Below are positions 13,180-23,378 of a DNA stretch of 25,583 nt, in pieces; positions within the stretch are counted from its first letter, which is position 1, and every line of letters begins with the position of its first letter. The position numbers were made by a program, and so were the translations under genes. The stretch is taken from positions 1 through 25,583 of the forward strand of contig USSH01000002.1 of the NCBI GenBank assembly GCA_900557435.1. The letters run 5' to 3'. Origin of the DNA: an uncultured Coprococcus sp. Its GTDB lineage: Bacteria; Bacillota; Clostridia; Lachnospirales; Lachnospiraceae. The notes below the pieces were generated by a model, which did no database searches, had not been told where the DNA came from, and worked only from the letters and a program-made list of their open reading frames with translations.

Positions 13180-16100
13180 ATGAGAAAGGCAAAAAGATAT
13201 CTGGCCTTGCTGATGGCAGGTGTCCTTGCTGTGACCAGTGTCAATCTGCCGACAGTGTCAGCATATGCACAGGACACAGCTGACAGTGTGGCGGAGGTTG
13301 CGGAGGCAACGCCAGGAGATGCAGACGAGATAATTGATATTGAGGAGGGAATTGTCACAAAGGTCAATATAACAACAGGTGGTCAGAAGATAAAACTCAG
13401 ATTCACCCCTAAAGAGGATGAAAAGTATGTAGTTTATTCCACATCTGACATGGATACTAAGGCGATCCTTTACAACTCTAAGGGTGTGGAACTGACAGAT
13501 GATGATGATTCAGGAGAAGACTCGAACTTTAAGTTTACATACGATATGAAGGCAGGAGAGACCTACATAATAAGTACATATCTCTATTCTTCGGATGCAA
13601 CAGGTTCATTTGATGTATGTGTTGAGAAAAAGGCAATGCCGGTGAGCATGGAGATTACAGAGGAGTGTACACAATTTCTTGAGAAGATAAACTATTCAGG
13701 GTTTGTTGATTTCAAAGCGTCTATAACATATGAGAATGGTGACGAGTTCAGCATGCAGGTTGGGGATGAATCATTTACCGTAGATGGTATACAGTTTTCT
13801 GTATGGATCAAGGATAAGGATGGCAAATATACACACCCGGACGAATACGGATATGAAGATAGTTATACCAGGCCCGGCATTCTTGACAAAGGCACATATA
13901 CTGTGGTGATAACAGATTATGAAGACTTTAAAGATGAAGGGCCCTCTTCAGATGCAAAAGTATGGGGGACATATGACATAAATGTACAGACTGCAGATGA
14001 TTATTTTGAGGGTAGAGATACCATAAGCGATGTTGAGAAGAAAAATTTCAAAACCAGAGATTATGTGTATGAATTCTATAAGTTCTCACCATCAGATACA
14101 GGTAAATATTTATTTGCGGGTACGGATAGCCCAATAAATATGACGGTGTATGACAACAGCTTGAATCCGGTTGCTGCGGTTAGCGTTGAACCCAGCAGGT
14201 ATAATATGGAAAAGGGAAAGGAGTATTATATTGGAGTAGAAGGCTGGCGATATGATACAGATGAAAATAAGTATAATGATACTGATATTATTGCACAGTT
14301 GTATTCTAAACCGGTAAAAGCAGATATTACAATGACACGCACAGAATTTATGTCGGGAATGTACAACGACATAGCTTCAAATATGCAGGTGACTATCCAC
14401 AGGGAGGATGGACAGACAGAGAAGCTGGAACCGCTTGAGTATTATTGGTTTAAAGACAAAAATGACCAGCAGTATGAGTTGTATTATGCGGCCGATGGAC
14501 AGGAATGGAATGCAGAAAGATTCAGCGGGGAACTCCCTGATATACATGGAACATACACCATGTCAGTGGGCTATTATGAGGGTGATGAAGATGTACAGTT
14601 AGGAAGTACCCAGATAACTATTGGTGATATGAATGAACTGACCCTTCCTGTGCTTAAGATTGGGGAGAATAAGCTGCATAGCACCAAAGAGTGGAGTATG
14701 TATGACGATAATGTATATAAATTTACAGCTGAATATGATGGAAAGCTTAAATTAGACCTAGATACATGGTATAAGGTATATCAGATAAAGGATGGTACAA
14801 AGACAGAGTTGTCATCAAGCGATATTTTACAGGCGGGAATGGTGTACTATGTGAAGATCAACTACGGATGGTACGATAATGAAGAAGACAGATATGTCTA
14901 TGATGCCACCGTGAATGTAACACAGACACCATGCATAAGATATTTGAAAGTTTCAAAGGCTCCTGACACACTAGACTTTATAAGGGGAATGAAAGGCAAC
15001 CTGCGTAAAGACGTAGAAATAGAAGTAGATTATAGCAATGGTGAATCTGAGAAGTTAAAGAGTGATGAAGGCAGATTCATAACCAAGTATCGTGAAAGAC
15101 TTGATATGTCGTTTATACATAATGGACAGACGATAGATTTGGGTAATGATATTTATTATGATGAGGATGGCATAGATACATCCAAGCTTCCATTGGGCAA
15201 AGTGGAAGCGGTGGTGACGTCGCCTAACGGTGTAAAGTGCAGTTATGAGCTGAATATACACAAAGTTACAGATTATGTAGCAGACACCCTGAAGCTTGGC
15301 AAGAATGAGATTGATACAAAGGGAAATAAAAATGTGTTCTATGAATTCACACCGGAAACCACAGCGATATATGATCTTGGAGCAAGCATTGTTAAGTTCG
15401 TAGGTCATGAGATCATGTACAATGGTGAGGAGAAGCTGACCTGTGATGCCGAGAGAGTTTCTCAGATGCTGCTTGAGAAAGGTGTCACATATTATCTGGA
15501 CCTCTCTGATGGAGCACAGGATAAGTGGGGAGAGACTGTATACAGTTGGACCATGGATATCCAGATTGCGGAGGACGGAGAATATGCAACTCCAGTCAAA
15601 TGGTCATTCGATCCGGACAATGAAAACAAAAAACTGGTTTACACAGATAAGAATAACCGTGAATCGGTGAAGAATGATATAGACGGCACGGTGATGAACA
15701 TATCATATGATAACGGCACTACCAGAACATGTATTTTACAGTTTGATTATGATTCAGATTCACAGGTAGATAGATTTAAAAATAAGTTAGAATTATCTCT
15801 TCTGAAATATAATGAAGATACTTCAGAGTATGAGGAATATACAGATTACATGCTGCAAAAAGGTCAGTACAAGGTCGTCTACAAGCTTGTGGACAGGAAT
15901 GGTACGGTATATACAAAGCTTGAAAGTCTGGAGACTTCATTTGAAGTATATGATGTCACAGATAGTCCGGATGGAGAGTGGGACATAACTAAGCCGTTGT
16001 ATATAAATAATAACCAGAATCGTTATCTGTATAAAGTGAATGTTCCAGAGAATGTCAGATCGGTAACATTTACATCAAACACAAGTCTGGATGAACTGAA

Positions 16101-19100
16101 TATATTTGATGGCGAGGGAAGCCGCCTCGATTCTGAATGGAATACTGACGATATGTATGAATACTCAAGGAGTATTGATGTCAATGGGAATGATATTTAT
16201 ATAGAAATAATCCCAAGTTCAAAAGTCGATATAAGCAAGCTGACAGTTGTCACCAACGAGGAGGTTGTGGCGGTCAATACAACAATTAAACGAACTGACT
16301 ACATATGCGGTGTAGACAGCATCGCAGAGTCAGACATAGTCACTACGATCGTATACAGAGATGGAACACATAAAGAAGTAGAAGGCCGGAAAAATGGAAT
16401 TGATATAAAACTTCTCGATGAAAACGGAGAATATGCAGGTTACTTTGCAAACAGACTTACAAAATCAGGCAAATACAAAGTAGTGGCAAGTGTAATCGGT
16501 ATGTCAGAGACATGTAAGGTAAATGGAGCAGACATAACTGTATCACCATTTGACGCCTCTGCTGCAACTAAGGTGAAGTTAGGTGAGAAAGTTACAGAGA
16601 GCAATACTTCGGATGTGGACAGTATCAAGGTATATAGTTTTACCCCTGATGAGGATATGGACGTCGCATTTGATTCGTCTGCCAGAGATGTCGGAGTGTA
16701 TACCATGACAGATGGCAATATAGACTACTATGGTGGCATCGGAATTTCTTATCCGGTTGACGCGGGTGTGACATATTATATAGTAGTCAAAGTAAAATGC
16801 GGTTCAAAAGATGTCACATCGGTAAATAAGTATGATCCGGGCAAGGCTATCAGAGAAACGATAATAGCCGGCACAGATAAAGAATTGACCATGTCAAGCA
16901 ATGATGTTGCATATCTTACATTTGTGCCTGAAGTATCAGGAGTGTATACAATATACATCGATGGTGATAAAAAAATAGATCCTTATGTAGAATTATTTAG
17001 AGATGGTGATCATGTTGTTTCAAGTGATGACTGTGAAGATGATAAGAAATTCAGCATGACTGCAGATTTTGATAAGGATGTTGAGTATGAGTTTGTGATA
17101 AATGTTCGCAGAGCGGGTACATTTAATGTTTCATTGAAACATGTGGAGAATGACAAAGAGATATCGTCAGTCAGATTCCTGGATGATACATTTGAAGCGA
17201 CAAGATCGGGATCGGAGGATTATGTAAGTGTATCTGGTGATATAGAGATTATTTACGATGACAACACTAGGGGAACGGTATCATATTCATATGGAACTAA
17301 TTACGACAAGTACAACAATGTAATTCAGGGACAGGATGATGAGGAAACTGTAGATGGCAAGGAACAGGCGGTCGTTGAGATAAAATATCGCAACAAGAAT
17401 TCATCAACATGGAGCGATGTATATAAGTTACGCATTGATGTAAAAGAGGATGATCCGGCGATTGTAAAGGAACTTGCAGAGGGAGAGACATTTGACAGCA
17501 GTCTGTCAAGTGATAAAGTGTCAAATTTTATATTTGCACCAGAAAAGACGGGTAAATACGTTATCAACATTACCGCTGATTCAGGAGACGAAGAGAGAAT
17601 AACAGTAACGGGTGATGCTGGTGAAATAATCTATGCCTATAAGTCGGCATACAGTATGAAAAAGGGCATACAGTATAGTATCAAAATAGATACATCTGGT
17701 GATTACAAGATAACTGTGGTAAAGGTATCTGCAATTGCGGATGTGGAGATAGTGTCATTCAAAGGACAGCTGTATAGCGGAATAATCGGATGCTACGGAG
17801 ATGACACACTGGAAGTCAAGGTGACATATGCAGATGGAACAACGGAGACTGTTGCAGGAGGCGGCAGGTTATCTGATGGAAGGACAGTTTATTATGATTA
17901 TAACTGCAACTCATCAGCGGCAGCGATAATCCATGTAGAAGTCGGCGGAGTATATACCTATAAGAAGGTGGCATACTCAGACAAAAATGATATAAAGTCA
18001 CTTGTATTTAAGAATGGAATCTCAACTACAAAGATTCCTAAGCTGGGTGGATCAGAGAAAGTCACAGCAAACCTCTACAAAGTGATAATTCCGGCAAATG
18101 GAAAATATGCTATAGAGTATGGTTCAGACAGAGAGGTACTTATGTCCGGCTTGGGTACCAATTGGTACAATGCGGATGATATACTTGACGACAATCTCAA
18201 AGCCGGTGACGTTTATTATCTCTGCATTCCGTCAGATGCGGGCGTATTCTGTTTTGCACCTGAAAGTGTCCTTGACTGGCAGGTAGTAAAAGCTGCGACT
18301 TGTACAAATGCAGGTTCAAAGAAAAAATACGAGCCGTCACATGGAAAGTATATAACTGAGACAATTCCTGCGACAGGCCACAGTTATACACATTATGTGT
18401 CGGACAATAATGCCACATGCCAGAAGGCGGGAACAAAGACAGCAAAGTGTGATAACGGCTGTGGAAGCAAGAAGGTGATAGAGGATACGGACAAGCCTGC
18501 ATTGGGACATTTGTACAGTGACAAGTGGTCACTTGTAAAGGCGGCAGGCTATAATGTAGACGGTTATAAGGCTCACATATGTACAAGATGCGGTGGTGCA
18601 AGTACAGCAAGAAGGATCGTAAATAAGATTGCTGCGGTTACACTTGCGCAGACAAGCTATGTATACGATGGCAAGGTGCATAATCCGGGTGTAATCGTTG
18701 TGGATTCAAAAGGCAAGCTGATACCTGTTTCCAAGTACAAAGTGACATATTCTAGTAAGAAGGAAGTAGGAAAGGTTGCAGTAAAGGTTACGTTTAAGGG
18801 CGACTATAAGGGTTCTGTAAAGCGTGAGTTTACCATCAAACCGGCGGCAACTTCGATCACCGGTATTCAGAATGTGGCAAACGGAATCAAAGTGTCCTGG
18901 AAGAAATCGTCCAGCGCAGGCGGGTATATCGTACAGAGAAGGACAGGCAATGGAAAATTTGTCAAAGTCAAGACTATAACATCGGCAAATGTACTGTCAT
19001 ATACAGATACCACAGCGAAACGACAGGGAACAGTATATAGCTACAGAGTGGTAGCTTATAAGGCTGTATCCGGAGTGAAATACGGTGCGAGTGCAAGTGC

Positions 19101-19407
19101 AGCAAAGACATATTACTTTGTAAGCGGAACAAAAGTGGCTAAGGCGGTCAATAGCAGAGCTGGAAAAGTTACTGTTTCATGGAACAAAAATAAGTCTGCA
19201 ACAGGCTATCAGATCCAGTATGCAACGAACACTAAGTTCAGTGGAGCAAAGACAGTTATTGTACGATCTGGCAGCAAGACATCGGCAGTCATAGCCAATC
19301 TGAAGAAGAAAAAGTACTACATAAGAATGCGCGGATATAAGAGCGTGAAGGGCACAAATTATTTCTCTGTATGGAGCAGTGCAAAGAACATTACGGTTAG
19401 TAAGTAG
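13180..19407 (+). CDS. Giant exported protein of alternating PPC-like and Ig-like modules
   Basis: A 2075-residue exported protein. The ATG at 13180 is chosen because GGGAGG ends 9 nt upstream; the in-frame ATG at 13171 abuts that site. A signal peptide ends near 'TVSAYAQD' (residue 30). From about residue 45 to 1690 I can trace around nine PPC-like beta modules (recurring 'Y.FTPE.TG.Y...' and 'L..G..YY' patterns) interleaved with about seven Ig-like modules (recurring '.YEDGT...' then 'GTYTV'). Then come a Cys/His repeat (about 1705-1765), a YDG-type Ig-like domain (about 1820-1885, 'YVYDGKVHNPGVIVVDSKGK') and two FN3-like domains (about 1889-2075). There is no protease or hydrolase motif, LPXTG, SLH or C-terminal membrane helix. 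A surface or adhesive role is inference. The C-terminus is paralogous to that of the next gene. Confidence 0.88.
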   Translation: MRKAKRYLALLMAGVLAVTSVNLPTVSAYAQDTADSVAEVAEATPGDADEIIDIEEGIVTKVNITTGGQKIKLRFTPKEDEKYVVYSTSDMDTKAILYNSKGVELTDDDDSGEDSNFKFTYDMKAGETYIISTYLYSSDATGSFDVCVEKKAMPVSMEITEECTQFLEKINYSGFVDFKASITYENGDEFSMQVGDESFTVDGIQFSVWIKDKDGKYTHPDEYGYEDSYTRPGILDKGTYTVVITDYEDFKDEGPSSDAKVWGTYDINVQTADDYFEGRDTISDVEKKNFKTRDYVYEFYKFSPSDTGKYLFAGTDSPINMTVYDNSLNPVAAVSVEPSRYNMEKGKEYYIGVEGWRYDTDENKYNDTDIIAQLYSKPVKADITMTRTEFMSGMYNDIASNMQVTIHREDGQTEKLEPLEYYWFKDKNDQQYELYYAADGQEWNAERFSGELPDIHGTYTMSVGYYEGDEDVQLGSTQITIGDMNELTLPVLKIGENKLHSTKEWSMYDDNVYKFTAEYDGKLKLDLDTWYKVYQIKDGTKTELSSSDILQAGMVYYVKINYGWYDNEEDRYVYDATVNVTQTPCIRYLKVSKAPDTLDFIRGMKGNLRKDVEIEVDYSNGESEKLKSDEGRFITKYRERLDMSFIHNGQTIDLGNDIYYDEDGIDTSKLPLGKVEAVVTSPNGVKCSYELNIHKVTDYVADTLKLGKNEIDTKGNKNVFYEFTPETTAIYDLGASIVKFVGHEIMYNGEEKLTCDAERVSQMLLEKGVTYYLDLSDGAQDKWGETVYSWTMDIQIAEDGEYATPVKWSFDPDNENKKLVYTDKNNRESVKNDIDGTVMNISYDNGTTRTCILQFDYDSDSQVDRFKNKLELSLLKYNEDTSEYEEYTDYMLQKGQYKVVYKLVDRNGTVYTKLESLETSFEVYDVTDSPDGEWDITKPLYINNNQNRYLYKVNVPENVRSVTFTSNTSLDELNIFDGEGSRLDSEWNTDDMYEYSRSIDVNGNDIYIEIIPSSKVDISKLTVVTNEEVVAVNTTIKRTDYICGVDSIAESDIVTTIVYRDGTHKEVEGRKNGIDIKLLDENGEYAGYFANRLTKSGKYKVVASVIGMSETCKVNGADITVSPFDASAATKVKLGEKVTESNTSDVDSIKVYSFTPDEDMDVAFDSSARDVGVYTMTDGNIDYYGGIGISYPVDAGVTYYIVVKVKCGSKDVTSVNKYDPGKAIRETIIAGTDKELTMSSNDVAYLTFVPEVSGVYTIYIDGDKKIDPYVELFRDGDHVVSSDDCEDDKKFSMTADFDKDVEYEFVINVRRAGTFNVSLKHVENDKEISSVRFLDDTFEATRSGSEDYVSVSGDIEIIYDDNTRGTVSYSYGTNYDKYNNVIQGQDDEETVDGKEQAVVEIKYRNKNSSTWSDVYKLRIDVKEDDPAIVKELAEGETFDSSLSSDKVSNFIFAPEKTGKYVINITADSGDEERITVTGDAGEIIYAYKSAYSMKKGIQYSIKIDTSGDYKITVVKVSAIADVEIVSFKGQLYSGIIGCYGDDTLEVKVTYADGTTETVAGGGRLSDGRTVYYDYNCNSSAAAIIHVEVGGVYTYKKVAYSDKNDIKSLVFKNGISTTKIPKLGGSEKVTANLYKVIIPANGKYAIEYGSDREVLMSGLGTNWYNADDILDDNLKAGDVYYLCIPSDAGVFCFAPESVLDWQVVKAATCTNAGSKKKYEPSHGKYITETIPATGHSYTHYVSDNNATCQKAGTKTAKCDNGCGSKKVIEDTDKPALGHLYSDKWSLVKAAGYNVDGYKAHICTRCGGASTARRIVNKIAAVTLAQTSYVYDGKVHNPGVIVVDSKGKLIPVSKYKVTYSSKKEVGKVAVKVTFKGDYKGSVKREFTIKPAATSITGIQNVANGIKVSWKKSSSAGGYIVQRRTGNGKFVKVKTITSANVLSYTDTTAKRQGTVYSYRVVAYKAVSGVKYGASASAAKTYYFVSGTKVAKAVNSRAGKVTVSWNKNKSATGYQIQYATNTKFSGAKTVIVRSGSKTSAVIANLKKKKYYIRMRGYKSVKGTNYFSVWSSAKNITVSK

Positions 19408-19419
19408 GGGGGAACACAT

Positions 19420-22400
19420 ATGGCAAGATTTAGGAAATCAATGGCGATTGCCATGGCACTTGTCATGGCGGGAAGTATGGCATGTATGTATCCTGTAAAT
19501 GCAGGTGCAATGCAACGTGTATACGCCGCTGAAGCCGATGCTGATGCATCGGCTGACGAGAGCCAGACGGCGGATATAGCAGCCTCAAGTGGTCTTGGGG
19601 TTGCTATACATACTCCGGCACAGATAAAAACATATATAAAGAATAGCGGGTCACTTCTGACAGACGAGGTACAGTACAAGACGGCATATTCAGATAAAAC
19701 TCCGTATGATCCGGGCAGTCTTACAGATGAGACGTTGAACAGTGCACTTGCAACGTTGAATATTGTGAGATATATAGCCGGACTCAATTACAATGTTACA
19801 CTGGACAGTTCATATAACGAACAGAGCCAGGCGGCGGCATTGATAAATCAGATAAATGGAATACTGAGCCATTCGCCTACACGACCGGACGGTATGTCGG
19901 ATTCATTGTATTCTCTTGCAAATACCGGATGCGGACACACCAATCTGGCAATGGGATCGGCGAACCTGAATACATGTATAGTCAACAGTTGGATGAATGA
20001 CAGCAGCGCAAGCAATATATCTCATGTAGGACATCGATCATGGTGTCTGAATCCGAAGATGGGTAAGACAGGATTTGGGGCGGCTGGGAATTACATGGCT
20101 ATGTACTCCATGAACTCAAGCAATTCTTCAAACATTAAGAATATTGCATGGCCGGCACAGAATATGCCTGTCGAATATTTCTCAAGCGACAGGGCATGGA
20201 GCCTTTTTACATGCCAGTCTGAGACGTCGAGTTCTGTAAAGGTGACTCTTGAGAGGAAAAGTGATGGTAAGAAGTGGACATTTTCTGAGAGTAGTTCGGA
20301 TGGATATTTCAATGTGTCGGATTATATACACAATGGAACTATCGTGTTCAGACCGGGCGATATAGATGGGTACAACGATGGGGATGTGTTCACGGTAAGT
20401 GTGACCGGAGTAAAGACACCGGTTACCTATACGGTCACATTCTTCTCAATCGGCGAACTTGGACATGTGCATACATTTGATGGAGTGTTTAATTCAACAC
20501 CTGATTTTACAAACATGACGGCAGAAGTATCAGCCAAATGTGACGGCTGCGGCAAGACATTTACAGACTCGGTTGATATAACCATCACATCAAGTGGTGT
20601 GAGCTGCGGATATAGCGGAAGCCTTTGGTATTCATATAAACCCAAATTCGCTGGAAAGACATACTCTGCATCGGCTATGGACAGAGTCACTTCACTGCCA
20701 CACCTGAACGGTGAACCGACATTTACATGGAACGGTGCAGAATGTACAGCAGCGCAGACATGTTCCAGATGTGGGGAGGTAACTACGACTCCATGTACAG
20801 TGACAAGCACCACAACTGCCACATGTACATCGGCGGGAACCACCACATACACTGCGACGCTTGGCAAGTACAGTTCGGTGAAAAACGTGGCATCAACAAA
20901 GTTAAGCCACAAATATACGAATTATATTTCAGATGACAATGCAACTTGCATACATGACGGTACCAAGACAGCAGAGTGCGACTACGGCTGCGGAACAACA
21001 GATACGATCACAGATGAGGGCAGTAAACTAGAGCATAGGTACACCAATTATGTATCAAATGATGACGCTGATTGTCAGCAGGCAGGAACCAAGACAGCGG
21101 AATGTGATTATGGTTGTGGAACCACAAAGACAGTGACCGATGAGGATAACCCACAGAGATCACACAGCTTTACAAACTATGTATCAGATGATAATGCGAC
21201 CTGTGAACATGACGGTACCAAGACAGCAGAGTGCGAATACGGCTGCGGAACGACAGATACGATCACAGATGAGGGCAGTAAACTAGAGCATAAGTATACT
21301 TACTATGTGTCAAACGGTGACGCAACCTGTCAGCAAGACGGCACCAAGACAGCGGAATGCGACTATGGCTGCGGAGCCACAGATACAGTGACGGATGAGG
21401 GCAGTAAACTAGAGCATAAGTATACTCACTATGTGTCAAACGGTGATGCAACCTGTCAGCAAGACGGCACCAAGACAGCGGAATGTGACTACGGCTGCGG
21501 AACGACAGATACGGTGACAGATGAGGGCAGTAAACTAGAGCATAAGTATACTCACTATGTGTCAAACGGTGACGCAACCTGTCAGCATGACGGCACCAAG
21601 ACAGCAGAGTGTGATTACGGCTGCGGGACGACAGATACGGTGACAGATGCGGGAAGTAAGATACCGCACAGTTTCACAAAGTTTGTGTCAAATGATGATG
21701 CAACCTGTCAGCATGATGGAACCAAGACAGCAGAATGCGACTATGGCTGTGGAGAGACAAAGACGGTTGATGATGTAGACAGTCCAAAGAAATCACACAG
21801 CTTCACAAACTATATTTCAGACAACAATGCAACATGTACAGAACGTGGCACAATGACAGCGGAATGTGATTACGGCTGCGGAGAAAAGAATGTCATACTG
21901 GATGAAAACAGCGTGCTTGCAGATCATAAGTACAGTAAATATGTGTCAGATGACAATGCAACCTGCCAGCAAGACGGCACCAAGACCGCAGAGTGTGATT
22001 ATGGCTGTGGAACAACCAAGACCGTGACCGATAAGGGCAGCCAGCTTGAGCATACACCTGTAGGTGAATGGATAGTTACGAGAAAGGCATCACCGGAAGA
22101 AGATGGTGCAATGGCAAGAAAATGTAAAGTATGTGGAGATACCGTGGAGGGTGCGAAGATACCTTCTATAGACAGAATGGTACTTGACTCGACCCGCTTT
22201 GTGTATAATGGAAAGGCGAAGAAGACAGGCGTTATCATATATGACAGAACCGGAGCGGAGATTGATGCATCACAGTACACCCTTAAATTCGAAAAGAATA
22301 CAGCTTCAGGAAGAGCTTCTGTAAAGGCGGTATTTTCCGACGACTATATGGGAACGCTCACAACATATTTTAATATTATGCCAAAGGGTACTTCTGTCAG

Positions 22401-22950
22401 GACACTTGCAAATTCAACGACAGGCGTAAGCATTACGTGGAACAAAGCTGTTGATGGAACCGGCTATTATATATATAGAAGTACAAATGGCAGGACATAT
22501 ACCCAGATAGCTGCAATCAATAAACTTACAACGACAAGCTATACGGATAAAACGGCAAAGACAAACGGAGCAAGATACTTATATAAGGTGTGTGTATACA
22601 GGAAAAATGCATCGCTTATATTAAAGTCATCTTCAAGCGCACCAAAGACCATATATTATGTGACAGCTCCGACATGCAGATCTGCGGCAAACAGCGCAGC
22701 AGGCTCAATCAAGGTTAATTATACCGGAAATACAAAGGCAACAGGCTACCAGATCCAGTATGCGCTGAACACGAAGTTCACTGGAGCAAAGACGGTGACT
22801 GCGGCCGGATATAAGACAACCACCAAGGTTATAACAAAGCTTCAGAAGAATAAAAAGTATTATGTGAGAGTACGCGGATACAAGAAGGTAAAAGGTGTGA
22901 TCTATTATTCAGCATGGAGCGCAGCTAAAAGTGCGGTTGTAAAGAAATAG
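19420..22950 (+). CDS. Exported CAP/SCP-like protein with nine Cys/His repeats
   Basis: A 1176-residue exported protein whose ATG follows GGGGGGAA by 6-7 nt, 12 bp after the preceding stop, so the two genes are co-transcribed. The signal peptide ends near 'GAMQRVYAAEADA'. Residues about 105-235 form a diverged CAP/SCP-type domain ('ALATLNIVRYIAGLNY', 'CGHTNLAMG', 'VGHRSWCLNPKMGKTGFG'). Residues 497-877 hold nine tandem 42-43-residue repeats, each with the pattern H-(K/S)-(Y/F)-(T/S)...'ATC'...'TAECDYGCG'. Then come a final 'CKVCGD' unit, a YDG-type Ig-like domain and two FN3-like domains matching the previous protein. CAP proteins are widespread secreted proteins of mostly unknown function in bacteria. 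The His and three Cys per repeat could bind zinc or form disulfides (inference). No anchoring motif is visible. Confidence 0.88.
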   Translation: MARFRKSMAIAMALVMAGSMACMYPVNAGAMQRVYAAEADADASADESQTADIAASSGLGVAIHTPAQIKTYIKNSGSLLTDEVQYKTAYSDKTPYDPGSLTDETLNSALATLNIVRYIAGLNYNVTLDSSYNEQSQAAALINQINGILSHSPTRPDGMSDSLYSLANTGCGHTNLAMGSANLNTCIVNSWMNDSSASNISHVGHRSWCLNPKMGKTGFGAAGNYMAMYSMNSSNSSNIKNIAWPAQNMPVEYFSSDRAWSLFTCQSETSSSVKVTLERKSDGKKWTFSESSSDGYFNVSDYIHNGTIVFRPGDIDGYNDGDVFTVSVTGVKTPVTYTVTFFSIGELGHVHTFDGVFNSTPDFTNMTAEVSAKCDGCGKTFTDSVDITITSSGVSCGYSGSLWYSYKPKFAGKTYSASAMDRVTSLPHLNGEPTFTWNGAECTAAQTCSRCGEVTTTPCTVTSTTTATCTSAGTTTYTATLGKYSSVKNVASTKLSHKYTNYISDDNATCIHDGTKTAECDYGCGTTDTITDEGSKLEHRYTNYVSNDDADCQQAGTKTAECDYGCGTTKTVTDEDNPQRSHSFTNYVSDDNATCEHDGTKTAECEYGCGTTDTITDEGSKLEHKYTYYVSNGDATCQQDGTKTAECDYGCGATDTVTDEGSKLEHKYTHYVSNGDATCQQDGTKTAECDYGCGTTDTVTDEGSKLEHKYTHYVSNGDATCQHDGTKTAECDYGCGTTDTVTDAGSKIPHSFTKFVSNDDATCQHDGTKTAECDYGCGETKTVDDVDSPKKSHSFTNYISDNNATCTERGTMTAECDYGCGEKNVILDENSVLADHKYSKYVSDDNATCQQDGTKTAECDYGCGTTKTVTDKGSQLEHTPVGEWIVTRKASPEEDGAMARKCKVCGDTVEGAKIPSIDRMVLDSTRFVYNGKAKKTGVIIYDRTGAEIDASQYTLKFEKNTASGRASVKAVFSDDYMGTLTTYFNIMPKGTSVRTLANSTTGVSITWNKAVDGTGYYIYRSTNGRTYTQIAAINKLTTTSYTDKTAKTNGARYLYKVCVYRKNASLILKSSSSAPKTIYYVTAPTCRSAANSAAGSIKVNYTGNTKATGYQIQYALNTKFTGAKTVTAAGYKTTTKVITKLQKNKKYYVRVRGYKKVKGVIYYSAWSAAKSAVVKK
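20908..22050 (+). repeat. Nine 126-129-bp coding tandem repeats
   Basis: Nine in-frame copies of 42 or 43 codons encode the Cys/His repeats. Copies 4-6 are nearly identical in DNA (for example GAGGGCAGTAAACTAGAGCA recurs), while copies 7-9 are more diverged, so the middle of the array seems most recently expanded. Not a CRISPR array: the repeats are long, gapless and open in one frame throughout. Confidence 0.95.
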
Positions 22951-23100
22951 TGGTTAAAAACAGGTCAATATAAAGTTGAGTCTACAGCAAATATAGCGAT
23001 TGACAAACCACAAATACTTGCTATACTAATGAATGGACAGATTCGGAAATGGCTTATACATGCGGTTTTTGAATTAAGCTCCAAGAATATATAAGATAAA
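22951..23100 (+). promoter_or_regulatory. Strong promoter for the ileS leader
   Basis: TTGACA at 23000-23005 is followed after 16 bp by TATACT at 23022-23027, with a TG one base before it (extended -10). This predicts a start near 23034 and an untranslated leader of roughly 440 nt. No clear terminator for the upstream secreted-protein gene is visible between 22951 and 23000. Confidence 0.75.
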
Positions 23101-23378
23101 AACTATGACAGAGACAGTACGGAGTCTGCGAGATCAGCAGCGAGCCGGGGGTGGTGCGAGCCCGGTGACAGTAGAGACTTTCGGAATATCACTCTGGAGT
23201 TGCAGACCAAAAGAGTTGCGGTGTTAAAGCGGTGATAACCGGTGAGGCATTTGCGGTATATCAAGTAGGCTCTGACGTATTTCCTGCGTTAAGGGGAGCG
23301 CATATGTTAGTATGTAAGTAATAGGTGGTATAACGAACTCAAAGCCCTTCGTCCTGATTACGACGAAGGGCTTTTTTG
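23101..23378 (+). promoter_or_regulatory. T-box riboswitch, tRNA-Ile responsive
   Basis: Stem I can be drawn: CAGAG (23109-23113) with CTCTG (23192-23196), AGTCT (23123-23127) with AGACT (23175-23179), and GCCGGG (23144-23149) with CCCGGT (23161-23166). The specifier loop 'GGAATATCA' carries the Ile codon AUC (23188-23190) followed by A, as is usual. The T-box bulge is TGGT (23326-23329, within AATAGGTGGTATAACG), which would pair with the ACCA end of tRNA-Ile. The terminator is AAAGCCCTTCGTC (23341-23353) with GACGAAGGGCTTT (23362-23374) and a T-run. Uncharged tRNA-Ile should favour antitermination and switch on ileS. The T-box core departs from the consensus AGGGTGGNACCGCG. Confidence 0.88.

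Noticed and set aside
20908..22050. Regular repeats that could be mistaken for a CRISPR array
   Set aside because: Units are 126-129 bp with no spacers, and one frame stays open throughout with conserved Cys and His codons; they are protein repeats.
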